A stretch of 64,000 nt of DNA from Enoplolaimus lenunculus. Its lineage: Eukaryota > Nematoda > Enoplea > Enoplida > Thoracostomopsidae. The translations under genes and the position numbers were made by a program. This document shows positions 1 to 12,400 of the stretch, in pieces. The DNA lies in assembly GCA_030248215.1 (NCBI GenBank), contig JASANG010002129.1, positions 186,001-250,000 on the forward strand, in the 5' to 3' direction. How positions within the stretch are numbered: position 1 is the first letter of the stretch; the number at the start of each line of letters is the position of its first letter. Under the pieces are notes generated by a model, which searched no databases, was not told the DNA's origin, and saw only the letters and a list, made by a program, of their open reading frames with translations.

Positions 1-364
1 CAGCATTTTTTGATTTCTTGGCGTTTAACAAGTCACCGCTTTTGCAAGTGGACTATTAATCTTAACGATTTTGAGTAAATTGGGTTAAAGGAAATCAGCA
101 AAATGTTCAAGCATACGGGAGATTGTCAAATGCAAAAATTTTAGCATTCGCGTTCTCAACAGAATTGGCCAATGTATATATGAGTGGAATGTTACAGTAG
201 TGTAAACATATTATACTTAGTCGACGCCTAAGTCTAAGCGCGTATGGAGCTTATGGCCCATGTTACTATAAAGGCCGTCCCAATTGCCCGGGACACAAGT
301 ATACCCAGAGTGCACACTTATGCGCTCCTGTTTAAATATGCACAGGCAGTTATATTCACGTAGG

Positions 365-536
365 TATATAATATATATACATATAGACACATATATGTGT
401 ATATATGTATATATGTATATATGTATATATGTATATATGTATATATGTATATATGTATATATGTATATATATGTATATATGTGTATATGTATATATGTAT
501 ACATTATATATATAGATATATATATACATATATATC
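365..536. repeat. TATATG-type microsatellite
   Basis: This is a simple-sequence tract built of TATATGTA and TATA steps. It carries open frames on both strands only because the unit contains few stops. It directly abuts a 10-bp minisatellite on its right. Confidence 0.95.
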
Positions 537-539
537 TGT

Positions 540-650
540 CTCATCTGTTCTTAGTGTCCCAACTGTCCCAACTGTCCCAAATGTCCCATCTGTCCCAACT
601 GTCCCAACTATCCCATCTGTCCAAACTGCCCCACCTGTCCCGCTGTCACA
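540..650. repeat. 10-bp minisatellite, unit CTGTCCCAAC
   Basis: About eleven imperfect copies of a 10-bp unit (variants CTGTCCCAAC, CTATCCCATC, CTGCCCCACC) follow immediately on the TATATG tract. No gene is supported here. Confidence 0.9.
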
Positions 651-894
651 TCGGTAATTAACAACCAGAAAAGCGTATATACCTATAGCATCCAAGGTTT
701 AAAATCGTACATCGGCTTAAACTAAATTAAAACTGTGTATCTCTAGCTTACGCGTTAATACCGGTATTGTTAAAACCAGCTGTTCCTCTTTTGGTGCTTG
801 GGAACCTACGCAACCCGTAGTCAATGTTACTTTTAGGGTCGTAACAACACAATACATGATCAGCGATCGTATTCCTGGGCCTAAGCGTAAGCGT

Positions 895-975
895 TGAAAA
901 AGTGTAAACCTAAGCCTAAGCCTAAGCCTAGCGTTGAAAAAGCGTAAACCTAAGCCTAAGACTAAGCCTAAGCCA
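895..975. repeat. CCTAAG (TTAGGC-type) hexamer array
   Basis: Two short runs of CCTAAG, the complement of TTAGGC, are separated by a repeated phrase (GTTGAAAAAG followed by TGTAAACC or CGTAAACC). The same hexamer appears in many other places in the window, usually next to sequence resembling GGCCCATGTATAGAACAG, so it is probably part of a dispersed element and not a telomere. Confidence 0.8.
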
Positions 976-1339
976 CAATAGGTGTGGTCTAAATCCAAAG
1001 TGCACTGTTTTGCAGTCCCACTCAATACGGTACTTGCCAATGCTAGTATATAGGATTCGGAGACACGAATGGGTTCCAATTGAAATAATTTATTTGAAAT
1101 GATTTAAATAAGGTGTTGCAGCTGTAAATTTTTCATTTGTAAAAGCACTTTTACTTTCTCTATACACACCTTTATACAAAAACGGAGGCACTTTTGTAGT
1201 ATCCATCGCCATTATGCAATGAATGTGGGGAAACTTTGGCACTTGTTACATAATAATGTTTTGTTTTCCTGCTTTAAAAAGTACTTCCTAGTGTGTAAAT
1301 TTTCTGCCAATTTTGCGTTATACTTTTCAGGGGAGCTGC

Positions 1340-1580
1340 GCCTCCATGTACCCGCTGCGATTTGAAGGAATACTAAGCAGGATGGTAGGCTGACGTCCCC
1401 CAAGCCCCCTGCACTAAGCATTTTGTTATTGAACCAGCTAAAGATACTGAAATAGGTATGAACTGTTTTGGCGCTTCAGTATAAGAAGCACTTAGTGCGG
1501 AGGGTTTGGGTGCGCAAGCCCCCCATCCCGCTTAATATCCTTTCAAATTGCAGGAAGTGTTTCGGCAGGGGGGCGGCAGA
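1340..1580. repeat. Inverted pair of a dispersed GC-rich repeat
   Basis: A phrase with the core TTTGAAGGAATACTAAGCAG near 1362 returns in inverse orientation near 1530 as CGCTTAATATCCTTTCAAAT. The two copies flank CCCCCAAGCCCCC-like sequence. The same family appears at 39773 and 40411 (forward) and at 41868 (inverse). It looks like the end of a small non-autonomous element. No coding potential was seen. Confidence 0.6.
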
Positions 1581-3239
1581 TATCCCACTGAGTGTCTTCT
1601 TCTGAGCTTGCGTGGGTGTTTGCAGTGAAACAAATCGCAACATTGAAACAATTTCTTTGTATTGTAGTGGCGAAACCCACCAGCACTTGTAGTTCCCGTA
1701 AGAGAAAAATTTTGCTTAGGTTGACTCTTGGATTTTGCTTAGTTATAGGCATAGAGGCTTAGGTTTAAGAATATGTTTATACTACTGTTACGACCCTCAG
1801 CTATATATTAGCCATCTGTGTCTGAGGTGCACTTTTTTCTACTGCGGGGAGGGGAACTACGTAACTTCAAACCAATCATTTGCCAGCTCTTTATTCGGGC
1901 TTTTAGCCTTTAAATAAAATACATTCAATATTAGTACAATCTTGTTTTGCAGATGCACGCATATATCATAAAAGCTGTTGCCTTATTGTTTACAAAAACA
2001 ATGGACTGTAAAATAAACAATATATTCGCTAAACACTTTTTACGCAGATACCTGTAACCAAATATTAGGTCGTTTTGTTATACTAAATTTGAATTTTAAC
2101 ATTAGATTGAGAGCAAACTGTGGCATCTGGTTTTATGCTAGAGCGGCGCTATACCGGTTGTGCGGCGAATTCCGTTGCTGTCCGTCGGTGTACGGTATCC
2201 TACGAGAGTAATTCGCGGACGAATCGGCACTCTGACCAACGGTGATTCACGGTACGAAGAGCGACAGACCACGACGTACGACGACGAACGGCGAAGGACG
2301 GCGACAGGCAACTCTGAAAGACACTTAAAATGTTAAAACGTATAGCCGCATACTTAGTCTTATGCGTAACGCATGATCACATTATCCGGCATTGTAGTCC
2401 AAGCAATTTGGAGCCAAATGCTTAAAGGTTTCCATTTTCATAAGTGTAGGTGTTTGTCAGTCAGAGCAACAAACGTTTCTCGTATTGTTAAATGTGTATA
2501 GAACCTATCAGTTGGTGATAGGTCCTGTTAGTTCTGAATCAGTCAAATTCAGACTTTGAAAATTAGTGCATTTTTCTGTGTTGATTTGCCTTACTGTTGT
2601 GCAAAATTCGAGATCTGCAACTGCAAGAGTGTGTGAAATTGAAGAAATATTTATACGACTTTGAGGATATGTCCCGTTGACTAAACGTAATACTTATTTA
2701 TTTTACGGCAATTTCGGGCTAAGTTTTAAATTTACTAACAAAAATTGATTATTGTTAGAATTTCTATTAAGTGCACAAGAGCCAAAGCTCAATAGTTACA
2801 CTGTGATGGCCCAAATAAGAAGAGAAACAAATATTCATTTTACCTCTATATAAAGAACCTCCTTTGTTATTCGGTTACAGAGTGTTATTTCTTTTTAATT
2901 CACCTCATATTAGTTGGACTCAATATCCGTGTTTTTTATATCTATATTTTTTTGGCAAAACTCACTTGCTCCGAAGTATTTCTGTTAATTGCTACGTCTT
3001 CTTCATATTTGAGCAGTCTATGCCATTCTTCTGCTTAGTCTCTTTTCTGATCTCTAATTAGGACTTAAGGACTCTATCCACTAACGAACTCTAACTGAGG
3101 ATCCAGACTCCGTTTGATTGGGACGCAAAATGGGACCCCTCTACGCCTCTATTAATTTGAACACTACATTACACCAGAGATTAAAGTTTAGAGCGTCAAA
3201 CAGCCCATGCCTATTTTTAAAAGACGCTTTAAGGAGTTT
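1581..3239. other. Non-coding stretch, no gene seen
   Basis: I see no supported gene. At 1720-1800 there is a fragment of the TTAGGC-carrying element family, with a GCTTAGG phrase followed by TATACTACTGTTACGACCCT. At 2140-2310 there is a CG-rich patch of ACGACG/GTACGG-like words that resembles the patch at 25870-26080. The rest is AT-rich. Confidence 0.5.
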
Positions 3240-3470
3240 TGATACTACAATGTAACTGCTGGTAATACCGGACTGTAGCCAGAGGGAAGCCGGAGGGGGT
3301 GCGGAGCTCAACCCGCTGTTAGAATTTTGCCCCCCCCCTAGAAAAGTTTCAACCTTACTTCAAGTCATCGAATCCCATGTATGCCCATCCTGATAAATGT
3401 TTAGCCCACTTAGCAAGGTGAGTTGGCTAAAGGCCTGGGTAGTACTATTTTGTTAACTAAGTTGACTGTC
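3240..3470. repeat. Dispersed repeat, copy 1
   Basis: This segment contains TAGCCAGAGGG, a C-run (GCCCCCCCC) and then AAGGTGAGTTGGCTAAAGGC. It is similar in order and wording to 4940-5135. The two direct copies flank the hAT-like element and the first exon of the WSC/LCCL gene. Similarity was judged by eye. Confidence 0.5.
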
Positions 3471-3948
3471 ACGTCTATATATAATTTGATAATTAAAGCA
3501 TCCGTTACAAAGTACACGCCTGAATTCTTTGAAGAACCGAAAAATTATTCAAGTTTTAAAAAACTTTTGTAGTTTAATTAAATATATTTTTCAATTAGAG
3601 CATAACTTTAGCTTAACATGCGCTAATGGATAAAGTTGATGGATGCACTTCCGGTGCCATAATCAAGAAGAAGTGAGATTATTTTGAGGTTGAAAATTGA
3701 AAATTAAGTTAAATTTTGCACCAAGTTTCGAAGTTTCAAAGTTTTCTAGCGCCACATGATTCATTTAGTCCAATTTAAATAATGATCACCTTTTACGGAG
3801 ATGAGTAACAAGATTTATATATATATATTGGCAATCTTCCGCATATATATACATTGTCGTAATACAAAACTTTAGTCTTATTAAGTATTTGTCACTTTAG
3901 AGCCTAAACTGTTTATTACATTATTTGCAGCTTCTAAAATTCAACCCT

Positions 3949-4329
3949 CAATGGCGGATCCACGGGGGCGGGGCACCCCGGCCGTGGCCCCCCAACAGCA
4001 TCTCGACAAAAATTATATAGCTTCAATTGCTGTTCTACACTGTTTATTTCCCTGTTTTATACACAATAGTATAAGCATGCTTTTAAGTTTCTTGGCCTTG
4101 GAGTCATTTATGCGCTACAATTAGGGATAATAGACATTTATGGACTCTAAACAAGGGTTTAAGGACTCTACCCGCTTATGGATTCTTATTAGGGATACGG
4201 ACTCCTATTAATTGGGACTCAAAATGGGGACCCCCTCTTATTTGGGTCACTACAGTATAGGTCAAAAATAAGTTTATTACCTGTGAAATTTTGCCCCCCC
4301 TCCATTTTGAGATCCTGGATCCGCCACTG
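3949..4329. mobile_element. Non-autonomous hAT-like element (MITE)
   Basis: The element opens with CAATGGCGGATCCA and closes with TGGATCCGCCACTG, an inverted repeat of the widely seen CAGTGGCGGATCCA hAT terminus. The eight bases on either side, TCAACCCT and TCTACCCT, agree at seven positions, as expected of an old 8-bp target-site duplication. It is only 381 bp and encodes nothing recognisable. Fragments with the same GCGGATCCA end occur near 11147, 19970 and 32343. Confidence 0.85.
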
Positions 4330-4445
4330 TCTACCCTGTATAGCAATCGCTGTCACAACCTGCTGTGCGCAAAGGTTCCTGATCGCACTATGTGCTTAAG
4401 AGCTTTTATAGTAACAAACGTATCATGCATTTTGACAATATTAAA

Positions 4446-7400
4446 ATGTGGTTAATTGCCGAGATATTATTTCAACTCGCCATTTTTGGCTCTGCCGATT
4501 ATTTGGGAAGGTTATGCGGCACTCAATGGGGCTATGCTCACTATTATCCAGAAGAAGGTTAGATTTTTGCATCTCGCATTGTGCTTGGTCCTTATTACGC
4601 AACTGTGCTAGTAAGAAGGTGAAGTTGTTTCGACCTATACTTCGTTCGTGCTGACTAGATCCGTTTACACAGATATTCATATTAACGCAAAAACGAAATG
4701 CTTCAGAAAGCACCATTGTCACCCTAGCGCGTCAAAAATTCGGTTAAACCTTTAAAGGTTATCACTATTTTGCTAGCTATAAATTTTTACCCGAATTTAG
4801 GCATTCCAGTGTTAAAGGAATAAAAACGCCGCTGTTCAATAGTTAAATTATTTTAACACTAATGCAGAAGTGCAGTGCCGTTCAACATAAAAGAATAGGT
4901 GCTTTTGTTGTTTTGATGCATCCCTTACGCAATGCAAATTGGCCCGTAGCCAAAGGTGTGCCGCGGGGGCTTTTGCCCCCCTGTAACATTCTTGGTCCTT
5001 CTGTAAAACTTTCAAACTTGCTTTCGAATTGTAGTAGACCCTTGTATACTCCTGGCTAATATTTTCCAGTTAATAGCCTAGCCAAGGTAAGCTGGCTGAG
5101 GGCTTGAATGCAACTATTATTTAAATAATTCCACTCCGACACTTTAGTCTAATTTCAGGTGCCAGAGTTCATGACTGTATTGCTCACTGTACTGCCGCCG
5201 GATACACATACGCAGGACTTCTAACCGGATACCAGTGTTTTTGTGACAATTCGCTTTATAATTACACAGTTTGCTCAAATCCGGTTCATACCCCGGAAAA
5301 TACTGATAGCCCGCATTCAAAGACATTAGAGAAGGGTGAACATGGGGAACGTGATCCGTCGAACGGGGACACAGGTTGTAATATCGAATCATGCTCTGAG
5401 CCGGGCATACTTTGCCAAGCTGATCCGTCAATGATTTGTGGAGCTACCGATTGGTATTCCTTATATGATGCCGGAGCACTTGCGAATGAAATATCAAAAA
5501 CAACAACACAAATTCGGCAAGTTTGTTCTGGACTCGGTGCGAAAACAAATCGCTGTGAGTGGGACTGTAATTTAGAGATTGATTTTGAAAATCTTCAACG
5601 CGGAAAAGGTGCAGTTGTTGGCTCGGAGGTGTACAGCGGTGATAGTAGTTTTTGTTTGGCCGCAGTACACGATTCAAGGTGAGTTGGGGCATGATTTTGA
5701 AACCGCTTAAAATGACCGTATGAATAATAGAGCATATGTTGAAGTTTCGCTGTTTTGCTTTGGTGTTTCATGTTTAGACAGTCATAGAAATTTAAAAAGA
5801 GATGGTCGTCAATCCGCGTTATCAAGTAGTACCCTTTTATGATCCGTACTAATACAGCTGTTTGACGTCTGCTGATTTGCCCACCTCGGTTAAAACTGTA
5901 ACTAGATAGCTGATTTGTTGGAATTGAAATTCATGTTGGCTAACGATGGCTGACTTTCTGAAATCTTAATTATTTACTTGAGTTATACTTTTAATTACTT
6001 GAGTTATAGTTAAGTAATTACTTAGGTCGCCGACCTAAACAAAAACTTATGTTTTTGAGCAAAACCAAATGAAAGCCAATTGTCAGCAATTGTCATGGCA
6101 AGAAGATAACAGTTTTGCTTGATATTAAGGATGCCACTAGGTCAAAGATTTGGCTGAACGGTTAATTTGTGTAATATATCAAATTTAGTCAGCGACTAAT
6201 GTATTTACTTAACTTATGTACGTTTTTAAAAACGACAAAATGGTTAAACAATTACTTAGCACGTACTTAAGTGCAACATGTTCGCTAATCGTTGCAGATA
6301 CACACCTGGCCAGAAAACACGAGTATCCCTTACTCCGACACCTGCGGAAAGCCAGAAATTCAAGCCCCTGGAAGGCTCATGGCAAAGTGGAATTGTTTCA
6401 AAATGGGAACCACAAACAGAAGACGGCTTGCTGCAACCCCGACAGATATTTCAGTTTGCAACTCCGAAAAAGCAACAAGAATCTAGCGACAAAAACCAAG
6501 TCTACGGCGTGGTAGACTTGCTAGCGCAACCAAACCTGGTCTACTGCCAAGCTATCATTCCCGGTAACCCACCAGCCCTCCCTGAAGCACCAGAAAAGCC
6601 CTCAAGCCAAGAAACACCACATTCTGTCAATGAAACATTCGTCGCCAACGGCGATTCCAGCATTTTCGCAAAGTTTCGTACATTGGAAGAAGATATTCGG
6701 TCCGAAGTTGAACCCCTGGTTGAAAGACTGGGCAACCTGCCGTCTTTGCCACCTATCCCACCGGTTCAACCTTTTCTGGCGTATGCGAACAACTCAAAGA
6801 TCCCTCAAACAAACGGATGGGCCCCTTCGCCCGAGATTAAATTGGTCTATTGCGGCTTGCAATCATGGGATTTAAAGCGCGCCGCTTGGCAACGACAACC
6901 GGCAACATTTGTTCCAATAGTTCTAACACAACCCGGTAAAACAGAATCTGAATCAAATCCTCGGTCAGTATTTATAGCAGAAGGAAAAAGCAGTAGCATT
7001 GAATTTAAAATTCCAGCGGAAATACTAGAAAAACGTTTAAAGCCTAGCGCTGGTGCACAAATGTTGTTCGCAGTGCGAAAATCTGACCGTGTCTTGCAGC
7101 GTACTCCAGTTGCCGATGCAAGCAAAGACTTGGTGATTGGACTTGAGCTCGCTAACGTTAGCCGGTCCAACGAAGGTATCTATGAATTAGTTTTGGTTGA
7201 AACGCAACCCGGGAAGCCCGAAAATTCAACTTTAGTTCAAGCCACTTCCCTTGTTGTTACCGGAAAATCTACTGCAGTAACACAGAAAGGCGGACAAAAG
7301 TCGGCTTGTGCCGGTATAAGGGGGACTCTGATTCCTGGCACAGACAATTGCCTCTGTCACCCACCGTTTGGCAATCAACCACAATGTTTAGAGATATGTG

Positions 7401-9073
7401 AACCAGAAGTATCACAACAAAACAGCTATGACTTAATCTATTTTGGTACTGACTGCTCTTTGCGGTGTACGAGGCCTGACTGTAAAGGTAATTTAATTTG
7501 TAGCGTTTCGCCATTCGGTTGCACTTGTGCTTCTGGATGGACCGGACCGACGTGCAGTACACCGTGCCCAGACGGCACCTACGGTCCAGGGTGTAAAGGA
7601 CTCGCTGAAACGTCGCACTGTGTTGATCAAGATAAACCGGATCGTATTACAGGACGCTGTCCAGGAGGAAGATGCGAACGTGGGTGGTATGGAGACTCTT
7701 GTGATTTAAGGGGACCATTTCTAACCAGACGCCCGTTTTCGGTGCATGAAGGGTACAACCAAATCCGGGTAGGGTGGTATGAATGGGACCCGGAAGTGGA
7801 CGGCGGTTCTGCGGGTGCTCCTGAAGGCTACTATCTGCAGAAACGAGCTGTCGCTACAGATAGCGCATTCACAGACGCTACGACGTTGTTAGATGTGGGC
7901 CAGGGGGTTTACAATGTTACCGTAAACAACCTCGCCGAACCGTATTCGAAGTATGAATTTCGGGTGGTCACGTCATTCAAAGGGGAAGCCCTACTCAATT
8001 GGCCCAGTCCGGTATTGCGAACCCAGACCCTGTGTGATTCTCCGACGGCCGCGCCGCTAGATATTGCTGTTGTCCCTCAAATTCGATCCCTCAACATAAG
8101 CTGGTCTTTCCCACCGCAGTCTACTTGGCGATGTCCAAACACTACGCTTCGCTGTGATTATAATTGCTCCTGGGCGTGCGGTACTGCATCTAACCAAGAG
8201 TCTTACGAATACTCTCAAGTTGGCCCGGTTTCGTTGGCAAGTTATTCGTTCAAACATGGACAACAACGTCCAGTATTACACGGAGCTTTTGAAGTCCCAT
8301 CATTTTCCACTTGTGATATCGTATGCCGATTAGTAAACAATCGTATAGTCCCTGGAAAATCTAGCTCAAGCTTAGCCGGACCCGCTGCTGATCCTGTTAC
8401 CGGGGTAAGTCCTCTAGTAGGGCCTGCAGGTAAAGTCAACAACGTGGAGTCTTTCGCGACGCCCGAAGGCCTCCTTTTAACATGGGACGTTCCGCCAGGC
8501 CAAGAAGGTCGGGTCCTGGCGTACGAGCTTCGGGTAACACCGCTTGAAAACGGATGGGATGCAGCAAAAAAGCGAGCAGCTCTCGACAAAATGGATTCCG
8601 AGCTTCGAAATTCCTCAAATACTACTTTAGTTCGCATCAAAAAATCAACCACAGCAGGACAAAATAATGCTTATAACACAACGTCGAATTTATTTTTATT
8701 GCGCAACGGTAAAAGTCCCGAAGGTCAAGGAGCGTACAATCTTACTCTGATTACGTACACAACCGAAGGTGCCGGAGAACCCTTCTCAAGGCCGATATCT
8801 TTTGATCCAGCAAACTTGTTTAAACGCTCGGCGCACTCTGATTCTCTTCAATCTGCTCAGATCGGAGAGCCAGGTGGAACTTTTCAACGGGAAGACAACT
8901 CGAGTTCGAACAACAGTTACCTAGTTCCTTTAATTATTGTTAGTATATTTTGTGTAATTTTGCTCATTTTACTTTTAGTCGCTGCTGGTGTTATATTTTT
9001 GAAAAACGGTTATCTTTTGATATTTGGACGTGAGGCTAATGCGAGACGTGTTCAGCCACAACCGGGTGCGTAA
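4446..9073 (+). CDS. WSC-LCCL-Ig-EGF-FN3 type I membrane protein
   Basis: Three exons in matching phase (4446-4557, 5159-5678, 6298-9073) give an 1135-residue protein. Residues 1-17 are a signal peptide. Residues 18-142 are a WSC domain (GYTYAG, YQCFCDN, PSMICGATDWYSLYDA) with an insertion of about 35 residues. Residues 160-250 are an LCCL domain (VGSEVYSGDSSFCLAAVH) that straddles intron 2. An Ig-like stretch (SNEGIYELVLV) follows, then a Cys-rich region with an EGF-like CTCASGWTGPTC motif at about 548-679, and two or three FN3 domains at about 681-1045; the last recalls the C-terminal module of CLCA proteins. A hydrophobic helix lies at about 1085-1112, with a tail of about 23 residues. The EGF/FN3 part recalls Tie receptors, but no kinase is encoded. 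The role is probably cell-surface adhesion or ligand binding. The start ATG has A at -3. A GTGCGT just before the stop could act as a donor, so the C-terminus may extend by splicing. Confidence 0.88.
4940..5135. repeat. Dispersed repeat, copy 2 (intron 1 of WSC/LCCL gene)
   Basis: This is the second copy of the 3240-3470 repeat: TAGCCAAAGGTGTG, then GCTTTTGCCCCCC, then AAGGTAAGCTGGCTGAGGGC. It fills most of intron 1 of the WSC/LCCL gene. Confidence 0.5.
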
Positions 9074-9094
9074 TGAAAAAATGGTGCCCAGTTG

Positions 9095-9433
9095 CAGGTT
9101 AAACGGATAGTAAAAATAACGGAAACGGATAGTGATCAAAATAACGGAAACAGAAAAGCAAAACGAATATTAATGTATAAAAGTTTGAAAGATGCTTTAT
9201 TTTGTGCCAAAACTATTGAGGCATGCAAATACTCGCCTGAATTTTTAAAACTTTTGGATGAATTTAGTAATTATTATTTCATATCGAAAAATTGCAGCAT
9301 GTAACGAAATATTGCGAGATATTTGAGTGATTTGTAAGAAACATTCCGCGTAAAATAACAGAAATTCCGGTATTTCGTAACGGAAACGGTAACGGACGCA
9401 GATTTTTACCGTATACGGATATCCAGTTAACCC
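9095..9433. mobile_element. Small TIR element in the 3' region of the WSC/LCCL gene
   Basis: The left end CAGGTTAAACGGATAG and the right end, read inversely, GGGTTAACTGGATATCCG, form imperfect inverted termini. Both interior flanks are rich in ACGGAAACGG. The element begins 22 bp after the stop codon, so it probably lies in the 3' UTR. A related fragment sits near 42995-43050. The superfamily is unsure; it may be hAT. Confidence 0.55.
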
Positions 9434-12400
9434 AGACGGTTTCACGTTTAAAAGCAAGAATTGGTTGCTCTTATGAAAAATTATTGTAACATGGGATTCT
9501 GTCGGTGCTGTGGAAAAATTGTTTGGGCTAAAGGAGAAGCTAGGAGTTTCATACGGTGGCAGCACATCCCTTCCACTGTACTTCCGTTTTTATTTCTAAC
9601 AACAGTTTTCGCATTTTTCAGATCTGGGCATACAACTCTCAATCTTAGGTTAAAATTAATGTAATGAATTTAAGTTTATTAGGGAAAGTGTACAAGTACC
9701 CCTTGATTAAATTGTTCACATTGGCAGAATAGCAAAGACATGACTTGTGTCGATTTTTGACGAAGTAAAATGATAACATGCGTTATTATCAGACTTAAAT
9801 CATGTCATATTTAGATTCCGATTTTAAAACTTTTACCTTAAATATGAAATGTTGCCTACTGTTATCATTATGGTCGATGTTAAGATGGAATCACTGGTTA
9901 AAACTACTGTAGTTGCAGTTATATTCTAGACAGCCCGTGTAGTGGTGAGATAAAGCGCTTAAGATGATTTGAGTTCATTGTCTCTTAGAAAAATATAGTG
10001 AAATTTTTCGCCGGAGCATATATACATATTTTTTGACAATAATAAACGGAATATTAATAATGTAATCGGATTAAATCATCTCAAATTTTTTACCGATCAA
10101 AAAGGATTTTGAAAAGTAAAACTTTTACAGCTAGGTTCAACATAAATGAAGTAACTTTAGGTTTTCGTTTTGTTTGTTTGTGACAGCTGCGAGTTTTGTT
10201 TACAGTATCAGAATGGGTATTATCATCCAGGAAGTCTACTGAAAAGAGTAACCGATGAAAATTTACAAAGGGAGATGAATTAAACTGCCTCAGTATTGGA
10301 AAAAGATTACAACATCTTGTGGAGAAAATCAAACTGGTTGAATTCTTCCGGGAAAAGTATACTAGTTTACTTCTTCCGGGGAAGAATTAAACGGGGTAAG
10401 AATTAAACCGTGACACCGCTATAGCGAGATAGCCCTCACAGCGTATTAACGTGGACCAATATATTGATTATTAAACGTTTTGTCATGTTAATTGCATGAA
10501 GGGAGAGTGTTCGGCAATATTTTGCATAGATGTTGTGGTATATAAAAATATTTAAAAACAAAGAGGTAAACTGTCTTGCATTAAAACTTATGGGATACTA
10601 CTGAACTTGTTCTTAGGTAGCGTATATTTCAATAACGCGGTCGTTTCTTGTTGAAATACTGAGCCTAAGATGCTTTAAATAACTTCTAGGATTGTAACAA
10701 TATAACGGAACCAAATATCCCGTTATACTCTACAGCCAAACTAGCAATCAAATTTTTCAACCACATATGTTTGACTGCAGTTTCTTACACTTCACTCAAA
10801 TATGTGAATAATATTTTTTTAAAGTGTTACGAACATTCCGTTCAGCAATTTACACAACATCCACAAAGTGGTCAAGTTCATGTATGTGAGCTCGTTTTAC
10901 GCAATAAATCTTTTTTTCACCAACATTTCGAACAAATTGTGAATAATTAGCTCAGGTCAGTGTTTATGTGTTGCATCATAAATGCTAAAATTGCAGAATG
11001 TACCGTATTTTTTCTTGCTGCGTTAAGTGCAATAATTTTTGTAAGTCGCATCCACTGAGTGCAAAAGAGGTAAACGCGACTACTTGCGATTAAAAATATT
11101 GCATTTAAAACAGATGATTGTTATTTTGACGCAGTAGCGCGGATCCAGAAATTTTTAATGGGGTTAGCGCGATATATAAATAGTACCAAAACGCAGGCGA
11201 GCGAAGTGAACGAGAAGCCAAACGCAATTTTAATACCAAATCATAATACAAGGTTTGGTTTCAATTCCTGTTGAAACGCCAATGCCTGTGGGGTTCATAT
11301 CATTCAATCCGCCTGTGTCTTTGCTGCAAGATTTCAAACCTGACCATTCCTATAGTAGTTAATTTTGTGTTGCATGAGACCGTTTCTCAGTTGTAATTTA
11401 GTGCAGTTTTTTCGTGTTCAGCAGTTTAGACGCCTTTGAATAACGAAGATGCGCAGCAATTTCGTTTTTGCAGTTTGTCGAACGACTATTGTGGACAATT
11501 TAAACATCATTTTGGTTTTAAATGTTATGTTTTTTGCAACTCCAAGTACGTAAGATGGTGATTTTTTGAGGAAATTATTGAATTCTAAGCAGTAAACTAC
11601 AGTATTGACGTTGAAATTAAGTTTTTGTTGTATACAATTTACGTCATATTACGACGGGCTACTAAGAACGATTTGCGTTTTGATCCAATTTTTTTGAGCC
11701 ACTGTCTAGGTGCTTGGCTTATTAAGCGACTAAACAGTGATGCGCTAGATTCAGGAATATAAATGTGACTTTTTTAAAATTTTAAAAATGGTTATTATTA
11801 AGTTTGTCTTTGTAAACAATTTGAAGAGCTTAAAATCTTAAGTGTTTAATAGAATGAGCAAGTCAGTTGTAAATAGCCTATGTAAACAATCGTGACCAAC
11901 AACATAAGCCTAAACCTAAAAATCTTAATTTTTTTAATAAAATGTGTAAGTCAACTCTAACGACTGAGGTATTATACTGAAAAACGTGTTAATACTGTAT
12001 AGATGGCTCATGTAAATAGGAGCCTAAGTACATACTAAGCACAAGCCTAAACGTAAGCCAAAATCTAGACCCAAGCCTAAGCCTACACAAGCATGAGCCT
12101 ATTCCTAAGCCTATGCCTAAGCATAACCTTCTCGGTTTCCGAGTCCCCCGTCGCTTTGTCTCCTAATATGCAGTCCCATATTCTTGACAGTAAAAACAGT
12201 TCTGTTTTGCATATATTCTTTGCAATCAAGAGATATATTTCATTGCTGGAAATAGTCATATGCTTGAAATTATCTGTTTCGCTGTGTCGTTCATATATAA
12301 TGTTTAGTATAAGAATTTTCTAATTTTAAAATAAAATATATTACATGTTTGTATATCGCATTTAATAATAAACTGCGTGTTATATTTAATAAAACTCTTT

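Noticed and set aside
217-661. Tyr/Ile-rich ORFs on both strands
   Set aside because: They are translations of the TATATG microsatellite and the adjoining 10-bp minisatellite.
880-975. Chromosome end (telomere) at the left of the window
   Set aside because: The TTAGGC-type hexamers are short, imperfect, present in both orientations and associated with inverted-repeat elements far inside the window.
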